From Paenibacillus sp. UNC499MF (GTDB lineage Bacteria > Bacillota > Bacilli > Paenibacillales > NBRC-103111), in the NCBI RefSeq assembly GCF_900107975.1, contig NZ_FNVF01000005.1, forward strand, positions 62,001-126,000: 64,000 nt of DNA. The letters are read 5' to 3'. The notes beneath the pieces were generated by a model. That model was not told where the DNA came from. It worked only from the letters and a program-made list of their open reading frames with translations, and ran no database searches. Made by a program: the position numbers and the translations under genes. Below, piece by piece: positions 8,811 through 16,289 of this stretch (within the stretch, counting starts at the first letter, position 1; each line of letters opens with the position of its first letter).

Positions 8811-9649
8811 CCTCCGACCCCCGTCTGCTGCCAGTTATGAAACCCGGAGAGTACGTTGGAAAGAATAAAATTCAGCAGCACGATGACAAAAGCCGCCAAA
8901 TTCCACTTCGCCAGCTTGGGACCCGACATGCTTAGCGAATGATGCTGGAACAGGTAAAATCCGTACGCGCACAGCACCAGCAGCGAATTGATGACTTTCG
9001 AGTCGAACAGCACGTTGACATTCTTCTCGATAAGCACCCACACAACCCCCAGTGCCAGCGCCAGCATAAGCAGAGGCGTTCCGATGACGACGCTCACATA
9101 CGTGTACCGCTCGATTTTTTCCAGGGAAGGCAGCCGTTTCATCGTATTCGTCCAGCTCTTCTGCTTCAGTTTGCGGTGCAGGAACAAGTACATGCCGGAG
9201 AAAATGGCCGAGATCGTATAAGCCGCATAACTGCCGACAGCCAGTGATACGTGAATAAACAACAGCTCGTCGTTGACGTTCCAGGAATCAATCAAGGGAG
9301 AAACGTTCGAATCGCTGAAAAAATTTAAAGCCAGTACGGCAAGCCCGAATAAATTGACGAAAAAGACCACAAGTTCAATCCGGAAAAACCGGCTCATAAT
9401 GAGCGATACCGTAACGAGCACCCATGAAAATAAAAACAGCGTTTCGAACATGGAGAACACCCATCGTCCCAGGTGCTCATATAAATTGTAGCCTAGATAG
9501 CCTGTCTGCAAAACCCATACAAAAGAAAGCAGCCCCGTACCCATCCGTTTCGCACTCCGATTCGCGCGCGCAACATCAGAGAAGTAAAACAGCAGGCTCA
9601 GGGCATATAAATAAATTATCGCATCGTACACAAAGCTGCGAGTGAACAC
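8807..9649 (-). CDS. hemX: HemX-type membrane protein (CcsA/cytochrome c assembly family)
   Basis: A 280-residue integral membrane protein with about eight hydrophobic segments spread along its length. The segment LFIHVSLAVGSYAAYTISAIFSGMYLFLHR is typical of the HemX/CcsA family. In Bacillus subtilis HemX lies after hemA and lowers HemA protein abundance; the same order (hemA, then hemX 36 bases on) is seen here. It lacks any soluble catalytic domain. The name rests on position and fold; whether it handles heme or tunes HemA cannot be told from sequence. Confidence 0.85.
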   Translation of the reverse strand: MFTRSFVYDAIIYLYALSLLFYFSDVARANRSAKRMGTGLLSFVWVLQTGYLGYNLYEHLGRWVFSMFETLFLFSWVLVTVSLIMSRFFRIELVVFFVNLFGLAVLALNFFSDSNVSPLIDSWNVNDELLFIHVSLAVGSYAAYTISAIFSGMYLFLHRKLKQKSWTNTMKRLPSLEKIERYTYVSVVIGTPLLMLALALGVVWVLIEKNVNVLFDSKVINSLLVLCAYGFYLFQHHSLSMSGPKLAKWNLAAFVIVLLNFILSNVLSGFHNWQQTGVGG

Positions 9650-9685
9650 GGCATTTCTCCTTCCTCTATCTCGGAGAACCGGGAA

Positions 9686-11083
9686 TCAGGAGCGTGCAAG
9701 CGCCGGCTGCATCGTAAATCCGCCGGTCAGCTCTTCTTTGGCATGCTTCTGGGCAGCCGTCTGGACCGCTTCCGCTCTGGCTTCTTCCAAAGCTTCGGCT
9801 TGTGCCTGCTCCGCCATAAGTTCCTCTAAAGCGAACATTTTCGTAAACATTTCAAGCGCCTCGTCGCCCTTCTTCTCCGCAGCCATTTCCTTAATGGCCA
9901 GAATCGGGTCCCTCAGCATCTGATTAACAATGCTTTTGGTCAATTTCCGGATCACTTTCATCTCGCGCTCATCAAGGTCCGGCAGCTTCTTGAACAAGCT
10001 TTCCATCGTTTCCTGATGCACCAAGTTCGCTTTGGCCTGGAGAGCGTGAATAACCGGGCTCACTCCGAGCGTCTTCGTCCACTGTTCGAAAGCCGCAATC
10101 TCGGCGCCGATCATTTCCTCGATTTTGACAGCTTCTTTCTTGCGTTCCTTTAGATGGCTGTCCACGATAGCCTCCAGATCGTCAATGTCGTATAAGAAAA
10201 CGTCCGGAAGATCGCTGATGTCCGGATCAAGGTCGCGCGGAACCGCAATGTCCATCATGAACAACGGACGAGACTTCCGCTTGGGCAGCACGGACTGCAG
10301 CTGCTTCTTCGTCAGCACGTAATCGCTCGATCCCGTGGACGAAATGACGATGTCCGCTTCGGCCAGCCGCTCGTAAAGCTGCGCCATCGGGTAAGCGTGG
10401 CCGTTGAACTTGCCCGCCAGCTCCAATGCCCGCTCATACGTGCGGTTCACGACGTCAACGCGTTCGGCGCCGCTCGCGTACAGGTGCTTCACCGTCAGCT
10501 CGCTCATCTTGCCCGCGCCCACGATCAAAATTTTCTTGCCCTCGTAGCTTCCGAAAATCCGTTTGCCCAGTTCCACGGCGGCATAGCTGACGGAAACCGG
10601 GTTTTCTCCGATCGAAGTCTCCGAATGAGCGCGTTTGGCCATCGTTACGGCCTGTTTAAACAACGTATTAAAAATCGTGCCCGTGGCGCCAAGACGCTGG
10701 GCTTCCAAAAACGCGTCCTTCACTTGCCCCAAAATCTGCGTTTCGCCGATAATCATCGAGTCAAGACCGCTTGCGACCCGGAACAAATGCTCAATGGCCC
10801 GGTCATGTTCATATATATACAGATGGTTATTGAATTCCGTCCGCGGAATCTCGAACCACTCTTCCATAAACTTGCGAATGTAGTGCCCGCAAATGTGTAC
10901 ACGATCGACCACGGCGTAGATTTCAGTACGGTTGCAAGTGGCCACGACAACACATTCCAGTATGCTTTTTGTCTGCCTCAGCTCCACGAGCGCCTGCGAC
11001 AACTCTTCCTGTGTAAAAGTAAACTTCTCGCGGATCGCGACGGGAGCTGTCCGGTAATTTAATCCGACGACGACAATATGCAT
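9686..11083 (-). CDS. hemA: Glutamyl-tRNA reductase
   Basis: Reduces glutamyl-tRNA to glutamate-1-semialdehyde, the first committed tetrapyrrole step. The product is 465 residues starting MHIVVVGLNYRTAPVAIRE at the ATG at 11083, spaced behind AGGTAGG. Cys50 in VVATCNRTEIY is the catalytic cysteine. The NADPH-binding region is near residues 185-215 (KKILIVGAGKMSELTVKHL). The C-terminal dimerisation domain is followed by a glutamate- and alanine-rich helical tail from about residue 415. It is the first gene of the operon, downstream of an extended -10 promoter. The partner hemL is not in the window. Confidence 0.96.
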   Translation of the reverse strand: MHIVVVGLNYRTAPVAIREKFTFTQEELSQALVELRQTKSILECVVVATCNRTEIYAVVDRVHICGHYIRKFMEEWFEIPRTEFNNHLYIYEHDRAIEHLFRVASGLDSMIIGETQILGQVKDAFLEAQRLGATGTIFNTLFKQAVTMAKRAHSETSIGENPVSVSYAAVELGKRIFGSYEGKKILIVGAGKMSELTVKHLYASGAERVDVVNRTYERALELAGKFNGHAYPMAQLYERLAEADIVISSTGSSDYVLTKKQLQSVLPKRKSRPLFMMDIAVPRDLDPDISDLPDVFLYDIDDLEAIVDSHLKERKKEAVKIEEMIGAEIAAFEQWTKTLGVSPVIHALQAKANLVHQETMESLFKKLPDLDEREMKVIRKLTKSIVNQMLRDPILAIKEMAAEKKGDEALEMFTKMFALEELMAEQAQAEALEEARAEAVQTAAQKHAKEELTGGFTMQPALARS

Positions 11084-11120
11084 GGGGCACACCTACCTTT
11101 CTTTGCAGCTAACAATAATT

Positions 11121-11130
11121 ATTATAACAT
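11121..11130 (-). promoter_or_regulatory. Extended -10 promoter element for the hemA operon
   Basis: The minus strand reads TG-T-TATAAT (TATAAT at 11121-11126, TG just upstream), a full extended -10 about 40 bases before hemA. The -35 region is poor: TTGTCG at 11147-11152 would need a 20-base spacer. An extended -10 can work without a good -35. Confidence 0.6.
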
Positions 11131-11228
11131 AGCCGACGTTCGTGACCGACAAATATTTTGACTAAATTTTGAATGCTGCCGGCGGCCGCTATGCCTAGTG
11201 TGGTCTATGTTTCTTGTAGATATACCGA

Positions 11229-11762
11229 TTATTGGAGCAGCTTTTTTTCAAGCAGTTCTCTTAACGCTTCATCATTTTTCGACACGGCTTCACTTTGCGA
11301 AGCAACGACGCTCCCCGAGGAGGTCATAAGCTTGCCGTAGGCCTCGTAAAGCTGCGCGTAGAGCTTGGCGGATTCCTGCAGGACTCCCTGTTCATCCGCT
11401 TTAAGAGCCCGTTCTCCGCCGATCTGCAGCCTCAGTATGTACTGCATCAGTTGAGGCAGGCTGCCCAGCGTATGCAGCTTCTCGCTACCTTCGGCAAGAA
11501 CGAGCCGCTCGTGCGTATAACTGGCCGTGTACAGGGCCTGTTTAAGCGAATCCAGCTCCCGTGTATCGGCCGAACGCGCGGCGTCCTGCAAAAAACGATT
11601 CAGCAGTTCGATCTGAAACAAAGAAACTTGGAACAAAAGACGCTCCGCATCCGGCTTAGCCGGGCCTTTCGTCACATAGCCATACAAGCTGGTAAGCGGC
11701 CAGGCGATAAGCCCGGCTGCCAGCACAAACACGATGATCTTCGATTTGATCCGGCTTCGCAC
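11229..11762 (-). CDS. Unrecognised membrane-anchored or exported protein
   Basis: No family recognised. A GTG start at 11762 is preferred because AAGGAGAGAGG lies just upstream, giving 177 residues. It begins MRSRIKSKIIVFVLAAGL, a positively charged stretch followed by one hydrophobic segment (residues about 8-25), so it is probably anchored in the membrane or exported. The remainder is predicted largely helical and charged (LDSLKQALYTASYTHERL, ESAKLYAQLYEAYGKL), without cysteines or recognisable catalytic motifs. It lies between the speD terminator and the hemA promoter, on the same strand as both, and appears monocistronic. Confidence 0.6.
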   Translation of the reverse strand: MRSRIKSKIIVFVLAAGLIAWPLTSLYGYVTKGPAKPDAERLLFQVSLFQIELLNRFLQDAARSADTRELDSLKQALYTASYTHERLVLAEGSEKLHTLGSLPQLMQYILRLQIGGERALKADEQGVLQESAKLYAQLYEAYGKLMTSSGSVVASQSEAVSKNDEALRELLEKKLLQ

Positions 11763-11819
11763 GGCACCTCTCTCCTTCCGGGTCGTTAGGAAGACCCGTA
11801 CCATTGTATGAGAGGCCTG

Positions 11820-11857
11820 ACAAACAAATAACCACGGAATGCGGACTCCGTGGTTAT
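11820..11857 (-). terminator. Terminator after speD
   Basis: An 11-base perfect stem, ATAACCACGGA (11828-11838) and TCCGTGGTTAT (11847-11857), with an 8-base loop. On the minus strand it is followed by TTGTTTGT, a modest T-tract. It lies 43 bases after the speD stop. Confidence 0.75.
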
Positions 11858-11900
11858 CTTACTTATATAAACGCTTATCTTGTATACTGAAACAACGAAC

Positions 11901-12302
11901 TTACTTAGCCAATACGGCTTGCTTGATTTCCGGCGTTTCGACTTCAAACTCGCCCATTCCGCGAACCAGTTTCTTGGCATAGACCTTCTCGGGCTTAAGC
12001 AGCGAGATCATGTGGTCGATAGCCAATTGAGGATCTACCGTTTCACCGCAAGTGTAGCAATCCAGCGCGGCAAAACCTCTCTCAGGATACGTATGAATGG
12101 AAAGATGACTCTCAGACAGCAGTACTAGTACTGTGGCACCTTGTGGCTCAAATTGCTTGGACTGAACAGACATGACCGTTGCTCCACACGCTTCAGCTGC
12201 GTCTACCATTTGGGCTTGCAGCCACTCTGCATTGTTCAAAAGTTCAAAATCTACTCCCCAAGTATCTACAGCAACGTGTCTTCCGAAAGTTGAATATTCC
12301 AT
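11901..12302 (-). CDS. speD: S-adenosylmethionine decarboxylase proenzyme
   Basis: Pyruvoyl enzyme that decarboxylates S-adenosylmethionine to supply aminopropyl groups for spermidine. At 133 residues it is the short prokaryotic form. The processing site is in LLSESHLSIHTYPE: cleavage between Glu64 and Ser65 should convert Ser65 to the pyruvoyl group. His70 and the cysteine in LDCYTCGE fit the conserved active-site residues. The ATG at 12302 follows GGAAGGGGG. It is a single-gene unit with its own leader and terminator; speE is not nearby. Confidence 0.95.
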   Translation of the reverse strand: MEYSTFGRHVAVDTWGVDFELLNNAEWLQAQMVDAAEACGATVMSVQSKQFEPQGATVLVLLSESHLSIHTYPERGFAALDCYTCGETVDPQLAIDHMISLLKPEKVYAKKLVRGMGEFEVETPEIKQAVLAK

Positions 12303-12477
12303 CTTCCGGTTCCCCCTTCCTAGGAATAAAATTGTTCTCGCATTTCATCCGCTAGGACCTACGTCATTCACTTCCCGAGGGAATAATCTCTCGCAACATT
12401 CAATGTCCTGAGTGAATCCTGGTTCCTATATTGTTTTCAACGAAATTAAAAATAACATCTATTGAACAGAAATGCAA
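12303..12477 (-). promoter_or_regulatory. speD promoter and possible structured leader
   Basis: A promoter is suggested by TTGCAT (12472-12477) and TATTTT (12449-12454) with a 17-base spacer and a TG just before the -10. The transcribed leader of roughly 140 bases contains inverted repeats, for example ATTCACT with AGTGAAT and CCTAG with CTAGG. No known riboswitch class was recognised. The remaining stretch to 12608 is AT-rich with no gene. Confidence 0.4.
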
Positions 12478-12608
12478 TAGTTTTTTTTCATATTCGCTAA
12501 ATTCATTTTTGAAAGCTTCGCCCCGCATTTCTGTCGTAATACACTATGCAGCGGCACCCCGCTTGGTGTCTGCGGAAGCGCATCGGCCGAATCCATTTTT
12601 TTCTTCAC

Positions 12609-12642
12609 GGAAAAAATAAAAAAAGAGCCTGTGGACAGGCTC
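12609..12642 (-). terminator. Terminator after the 12.7-13.3 kb gene
   Basis: GAGCCTG and CAGGCTC arms (12625-12642) with a 4-base loop are followed on the minus strand by TTTTTTTATTTTTT. It lies about 70 bases after the stop of the upstream minus-strand gene. Confidence 0.88.
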
Positions 12643-12709
12643 CCCGCTTCTGTATATAGAGCTTAACTTGCACGTAAAATAGTAGGCCTACTGCCGGGCT
12701 TGTGCCGGT

Positions 12710-13297
12710 CTACGCTTCGAGTACGAACAAACGGCGGGTCAGCATGCTGAGCCGGTCGTCGATATCGCGCTTGAGCGAAGGGCAGGGAACTTCATTGCGC
12801 ATATCCAGCAGATGGTTGATCTGATCCTGGATCATGCCGATTTCGCGTTCGATCTCCGTCCGTCGGAACAGGTTCTCGAGCTGGCCGAGCGTATCGTGGT
12901 ATTCATAGACGACGTTCGTATGCTGGCCTTTGATCTCGACGATTTTGACGACTTTGCCGTTCTCGTAGGTGTACATCATCACAAACGTAGCGTATATCCG
13001 CTTAACGATGGCCGAACCTTTGAATTCCGCTATCGCCTTACGCATAAGATTAGTCAAACGCAGACTCGTTACACGGCAGGATCCCGAGCTAATATACTGC
13101 TTACCGACGCGTTCAAACGAAAGAACGATCTCTTCTCCCGCTTCTTCCTGAAAGACAAACTCCTGGTTTCCGTTCTCGATGACTTTGACCTGAGCCGTGA
13201 TTTGCTGGTCGGCAAACATTTGGACAAATTTGGACATTTCGGCTTCCGTTAATTGCAGGCGGGTTTTGACATATTCAGTCGCTAACCTCTGTGCCAT
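12710..13297 (-). CDS. Conserved-looking hypothetical cytoplasmic protein
   Basis: No function recognised. The 195-residue product has no signal peptide or membrane segment. It begins MAQRLATEYVKTRLQLTEAE after GAGGG. The middle looks like a mixed alpha/beta domain (VKVIENGNQEFVFQEEAGEE, YTYENGKVVKIVEIKGQ). The C-terminal 60 residues (LENLFRRTEIEREIGMIQDQ and on) look like a helical hairpin or coiled coil. It is monocistronic, with its own terminator. Similar proteins have, I believe, been labelled NRPS module in some Paenibacillus genomes, but nothing here resembles an adenylation, condensation or carrier domain. Confidence 0.7.
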   Translation of the reverse strand: MAQRLATEYVKTRLQLTEAEMSKFVQMFADQQITAQVKVIENGNQEFVFQEEAGEEIVLSFERVGKQYISSGSCRVTSLRLTNLMRKAIAEFKGSAIVKRIYATFVMMYTYENGKVVKIVEIKGQHTNVVYEYHDTLGQLENLFRRTEIEREIGMIQDQINHLLDMRNEVPCPSLKRDIDDRLSMLTRRLFVLEA

Positions 13298-13613
13298 GGA
13301 AATCCCTCAATTCTATTTTTTCAACGCCTTTGATCTTGCCTACTTCATATTATACTACATCAAGACTTAATATTCCTGCGTGCGATGCATGAAAATCCGG
13401 CGAAAACAGGAAAAAACGCTCTCCTGCCTGAAAAAATTGGCTATCAGCACCGTTTAGTCTCCAATTGCCTTGAAAACTCATCGCTTTCCATATAGACTTC
13501 CCAAAATAGTCTTCCATACGGCTGTTTACCCGTTCATGCTTCCGATTAAACAAAAAAAGCGCGGAATCCGCGCTTTTCACTTTCAATGCCGTTATCGACC
13601 GTCGGTCAGGAAT
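13298..13613. other. Intergenic region with a -10-like element and a terminator
   Basis: A TATAAT on the minus strand about 60 bases before the 13297 start could drive that gene, though no good -35 was found. The rest holds the terminator of the sdpI-like gene. A 78-codon minus-strand frame at 13350-13586 overlaps that terminator and is not accepted as a gene. Confidence 0.5.
13551..13577 (-). terminator. Terminator after the sdpR-sdpI-like genes
   Basis: A near-perfect palindrome, AAAAGCGCGGA (13555-13565) and TCCGCGCTTTT (13567-13577). On the minus strand the stem is followed by further Ts (TTTTTTTG), as expected for transcription coming from 13614. Confidence 0.85.
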
Positions 13614-14282
13614 TTAATTTTTCAGCTCCCGGTATTTAAGAAAGGAATATAAGGTCGGGACGAGCACGCTCAGCAAAATAACGACTAGACCGAACCAGAC
13701 GGGCACGACCGCCGGGAACAGCGACACTCCGATAAATACGACTCCCGCCAGCATCCAGACGGGACCGGCCATCCGGTGGGTCCGGCGCCATACCTCCTCG
13801 TCAGCCAGCGTCCACGGAGTCCGGATGCCGAACGTATAGTTGGGGCGCGCGCGTCCCATATAGTTGCCGACCACCATCCAAAGAGCGCCGACGCCAAGCG
13901 GAACCCAGAAGTTGACGGGCACGTCGTACCCGAGATTGGTGAGCAGGGTGATGAAGAAAACGCCGCTTAACAAAACCGTGATTAAAATCCGGAAAAGATC
14001 GTAAAACCCTTGGAATTTCTCGTAATTCGTACGTTTCGGATCCAGGGATGGCGACCATTTCATCAGCAGAGGAAGACCCAGGCTGAGGACGGATATCAGA
14101 ATCAGGAACGCCCCTTTGCTCTGGTATCCGTTGGCTTCACCGCCCGTTCCGAAGTGGACAGCCATTTGCTCGGGCAATCGGTCGTAAACCCCTAAGGCGT
14201 AAAGGATGGGCGCGGCGGCAATGAGCAGCAGCAGGGTGTCCTTCCACGTCCATCTCGGCGTTTTACGAATCGCGTTAGTCAT
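13614..14282 (-). CDS. SdpI-family membrane protein (DUF1648 plus SdpI)
   Basis: A 222-residue integral membrane protein with six or so hydrophobic segments. Residues about 15-60 match the DUF1648 pattern (LLLLIAAAPILYALGVYDRL, then PEQMAVHFGTGGEANGY). The later GNYMGRARPNYTFGIRTPWTL matches the SdpI family motif (G-N-x-x-x-x-x-x-P-N-x-x-x-G-I-R-x-P-W). In Bacillus subtilis SdpI gives immunity to the SdpC killing peptide. Its start overlaps the upstream ArsR-type regulator by 8 bases, the same arrangement as sdpR-sdpI. No SdpC-like toxin gene is seen in the window, so immunity is an inference only. Confidence 0.85.
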   Translation of the reverse strand: MTNAIRKTPRWTWKDTLLLLIAAAPILYALGVYDRLPEQMAVHFGTGGEANGYQSKGAFLILISVLSLGLPLLMKWSPSLDPKRTNYEKFQGFYDLFRILITVLLSGVFFITLLTNLGYDVPVNFWVPLGVGALWMVVGNYMGRARPNYTFGIRTPWTLADEEVWRRTHRMAGPVWMLAGVVFIGVSLFPAVVPVWFGLVVILLSVLVPTLYSFLKYRELKN

Positions 14283-14556
14283 GTTGATTTCCTCCTTCGT
14301 CTTTATGCGTAAAATCCATCAACCATCCCAGAGCATCCTGGATAACGGTCGTGTTCAGCGAATAGATAATGCTTTGGCCTTTGCGTTCGTCCAGCACCAG
14401 CTTAGCCTGCTTCATGACGCTCAGGTGATGGGAGATACTCGGTTTGGACATTTGAAAATGGTCGGCGATTTCGCCCGCGGATAAATCCCTTTCCTTCAGG
14501 AGCTTCAGGATTTGTCTCCGCGTCGGGTCCGACAGGGCTTTAAAGGTATCGTTCAC
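14275..14556 (-). CDS. ArsR/SdpR-family transcriptional repressor
   Basis: A 93-residue winged-helix regulator. The start is a GTG at 14556, 8 bases after AGGAGG, giving MNDTFKALSDPTRRQILKLL, the classic ArsR N-terminus. The recognition helix region is IADHFQMSKPSISHHLSVMK. There are no paired cysteines for metal sensing, consistent with the SdpR type rather than a metal sensor. It is the second gene of the candidate unit 15338-13614, and its stop overlaps the sdpI-like start. A palindrome at 15362-15383 upstream of the first gene is a plausible binding site. Confidence 0.9.
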   Translation of the reverse strand: MNDTFKALSDPTRRQILKLLKERDLSAGEIADHFQMSKPSISHHLSVMKQAKLVLDERKGQSIIYSLNTTVIQDALGWLMDFTHKDEGGNQHD

Positions 14557-14633
14557 CACCCTCACCTCCTCATGAAAACTTATTTGAAATAGCAGGATGA
14601 TAGAAAGGAACCGGGTGTGCGGCAGTTTCCGGG

Positions 14634-15338
14634 TTACAAGTACAGCTGCCAGCCGATCGCAAGCACTGTCGTTCCGACGAAAGCGGCGATGGCTTCGGCC
14701 TGGGGCAGCGATTTTTTGGCGGCTGCCGTTACGGCCAGGTTCAGCAGGGAATGAACCGGTATGAGAATGACCACCGACCAGGGATAGCGGGCTATGCACA
14801 AGGCGGCGCCGATGTGGAAAGCGCTGGCGAAAACCCGTTCGATGAGTCCCCATGCCGGATGGGCCCCGTATGTCCCCTGAGCCTCCAGCATGGCTTTGGC
14901 CTGCATAGCTTTCTCATCCGTGCGCTTGGAAAGGGAGATTACCGCGAAAAGAGTTACGAGCGTGTACACGATCTCGATCGCGGCCCAGCCTATGCCTATC
15001 GAAGCCGCGGAGCCGATCGTCATACCGGCTGCAAGCAACGTAAACAGACGGACAAGCTCCTCCAGAGGTCCGGATGACGACACGAGCAGCAGGCGCCCTT
15101 TAGCGGCGGGCATCCGGGCTGCAAGAAAACTTACCGGTCCTCTCAGAACGAGAGCCGCTATCCAGCCGGCTGCGCCCAGGAGGACAAGTTTTACGGTTAC
15201 GGCCACACCCTGATAGTCGAAAAACGCCCAGAAGGCAAGCGGTATCAGGAGATAAAGCGGAGACATGAGCTGGGCCAAGCGAATGTGGTGATCCTGAAGT
15301 TGTTTGGAATCGGCAGGCTGGTTCACGGTCGGCTGCAC
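14634..15338 (-). CDS. Polytopic membrane protein, possible YhfC/CPBP-like intramembrane protease
   Basis: A 234-residue protein with about seven hydrophobic segments. Three features suggest a glutamic-type intramembrane protease of the YhfC/CPBP group: an EExxR motif in GPLEELVRLFTLL (residues about 91-103), a further in-membrane glutamate in GWAAIEIVYTLV, and a histidine in ERVFASAFHIGAALCI. Family recognition is from memory and moderate; it could be a non-catalytic relative. It is followed 77 bases later by the SdpR-like regulator on the same strand. The start codon is uncertain because AAAGG lies very close to the first GTG (15338). Confidence 0.55.
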   Translation of the reverse strand: MQPTVNQPADSKQLQDHHIRLAQLMSPLYLLIPLAFWAFFDYQGVAVTVKLVLLGAAGWIAALVLRGPVSFLAARMPAAKGRLLLVSSSGPLEELVRLFTLLAAGMTIGSAASIGIGWAAIEIVYTLVTLFAVISLSKRTDEKAMQAKAMLEAQGTYGAHPAWGLIERVFASAFHIGAALCIARYPWSVVILIPVHSLLNLAVTAAAKKSLPQAEAIAAFVGTTVLAIGWQLYL

Positions 15339-15361
15339 ATCCTTTATCGTTCTTAATTAGA

Positions 15362-15383
15362 TATTTAGATAAATGTCTAAATA
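15362..15383 (-). promoter_or_regulatory. Palindromic operator candidate for the SdpR-like repressor
   Basis: Perfect 8-base arms TATTTAGA (15362-15369) and TCTAAATA (15376-15383) with a 6-base centre lie just upstream of the membrane-protein gene. A TTGTAT further upstream could serve as -35, which would place the palindrome between -35 and -10. That is a typical autorepressor position. Confidence 0.5.
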
Positions 15384-15507
15384 AAGAATACAATGTTTTC
15401 CGCTCTCCGTCAAGAGACCGTTCCGCCCTTCTTATGTTCGGCCGTACAAGGCCCCCGACCGCGGCATTCGGCATTACGCGGCGTTCATCCCTTCACCGGG
15501 CGGACAG

Positions 15508-15535
15508 CAAAAAACCGTCTCCGTAAGAGACGGTT
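15508..15535 (-). terminator. Terminator after engB
   Basis: AACCGTCTC (15513-15521) and GAGACGGTT (15527-15535) form a 9-base stem with a 5-base loop, followed on the minus strand by TTTTTTGC. It lies about 40 bases after the engB stop. Confidence 0.9.
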
Positions 15536-15574
15536 CTCGCCCTGCGGCCGCGGCCTAACGAGAGGCCACGGAAT

Positions 15575-16216
15575 TTATTGCTCCGAAGGGGCCGATTCCG
15601 GCAAAGCTTCGCTATCCGGCTCCTGCTGTCCCCAGCCGATGGCGGACTCCAGGATCTCCCACAGCTCGTCCTTCCCCATTCCCGTTTCCGATGAGAAGAT
15701 GATAAAAGGACCGGAACGGTCAAACTCCAGATCGTCCTTGATGATCTTGGCGTGCTTCTGCCACTTGCCTTTGGGCACCTTGTCCGCTTTGGTCGCAACC
15801 ACAATAACCGGCACGTCCATATGCTTCAGCCATGCGTACATGGCCTGGTCGTCCTTGGACGGCGGGTGACGCAGATCGACCAGCTGCATGACCGCTTTCA
15901 GCGGTTCCCGCTTCAGCAGGTAATTTTCGATAAACTTGCCCCATTCGGCACGTTTCGTTTTGGAAACTTTGGCATAGCCGTAACCGGGAAGATCGACGAA
16001 ATATAAGTCATCATTAATGCGGTAATAATTGAGGGTTTGCGTTTTGCCCGGCTGGGAGCTTGTCCTGGCCAGATTTTTACGGGAAATCATGCGGTTGATG
16101 AGCGAAGACTTACCCACGTTGGAACGCCCTGCCAAAGCAATCTCCGGCAAGGCATCCTCAGGGTATTGTCCCGGTCCCACCGCACTGATAATAAATTCAG
16201 CCTGGTTGACCTTCAT
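15575..16216 (-). CDS. engB: Ribosome-assembly GTPase EngB (YsxC)
   Basis: Essential-type P-loop GTPase involved in 50S subunit assembly. The 213-residue product shows all GTPase motifs: G1 GRSNVGKSS (about 30-38), the G2-region sequence [15 protein letters not shown]3 [10 protein letters not shown]4 ATKADKV and G5 near FSSETGMG. The C-terminal 25 residues ([18 protein letters not shown]) are a short acidic tail beyond the usual domain. It lies 73 bases after lonA, the same order (lonB-lonA-ysxC) as in Bacillus subtilis. Confidence 0.95.
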   Translation of the reverse strand: MKVNQAEFIISAVGPGQYPEDALPEIALAGRSNVGKSSLINRMISRKNLARTSSQPGKTQTLNYYRINDDLYFVDLPGYGYAKVSKTKRAEWGKFIENYLLKREPLKAVMQLVDLRHPPSKDDQAMYAWLKHMDVPVIVVATKADKVPKGKWQKHAKIIKDDLEFDRSGPFIIFSSETGMGKDELWEILESAIGWGQQEPDSEALPESAPSEQ

Positions 16217-16289
16217 GTTTCACACTCTTTTCATCGATATGCGCCCGGTCTCCGCTTTGGGGAAAGGAAGACGGGAAGATCTCCGGCGC

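Noticed and set aside
12303-12477. SAM riboswitch or polyamine-responsive RNA in the speD leader
   Set aside because: The leader has inverted repeats, but I could not find the conserved core or a terminator/antiterminator pair of a known class.
13350-13586. 78-codon minus-strand frame
   Set aside because: It runs through the terminator of the SdpI-like gene and lacks a ribosome site.
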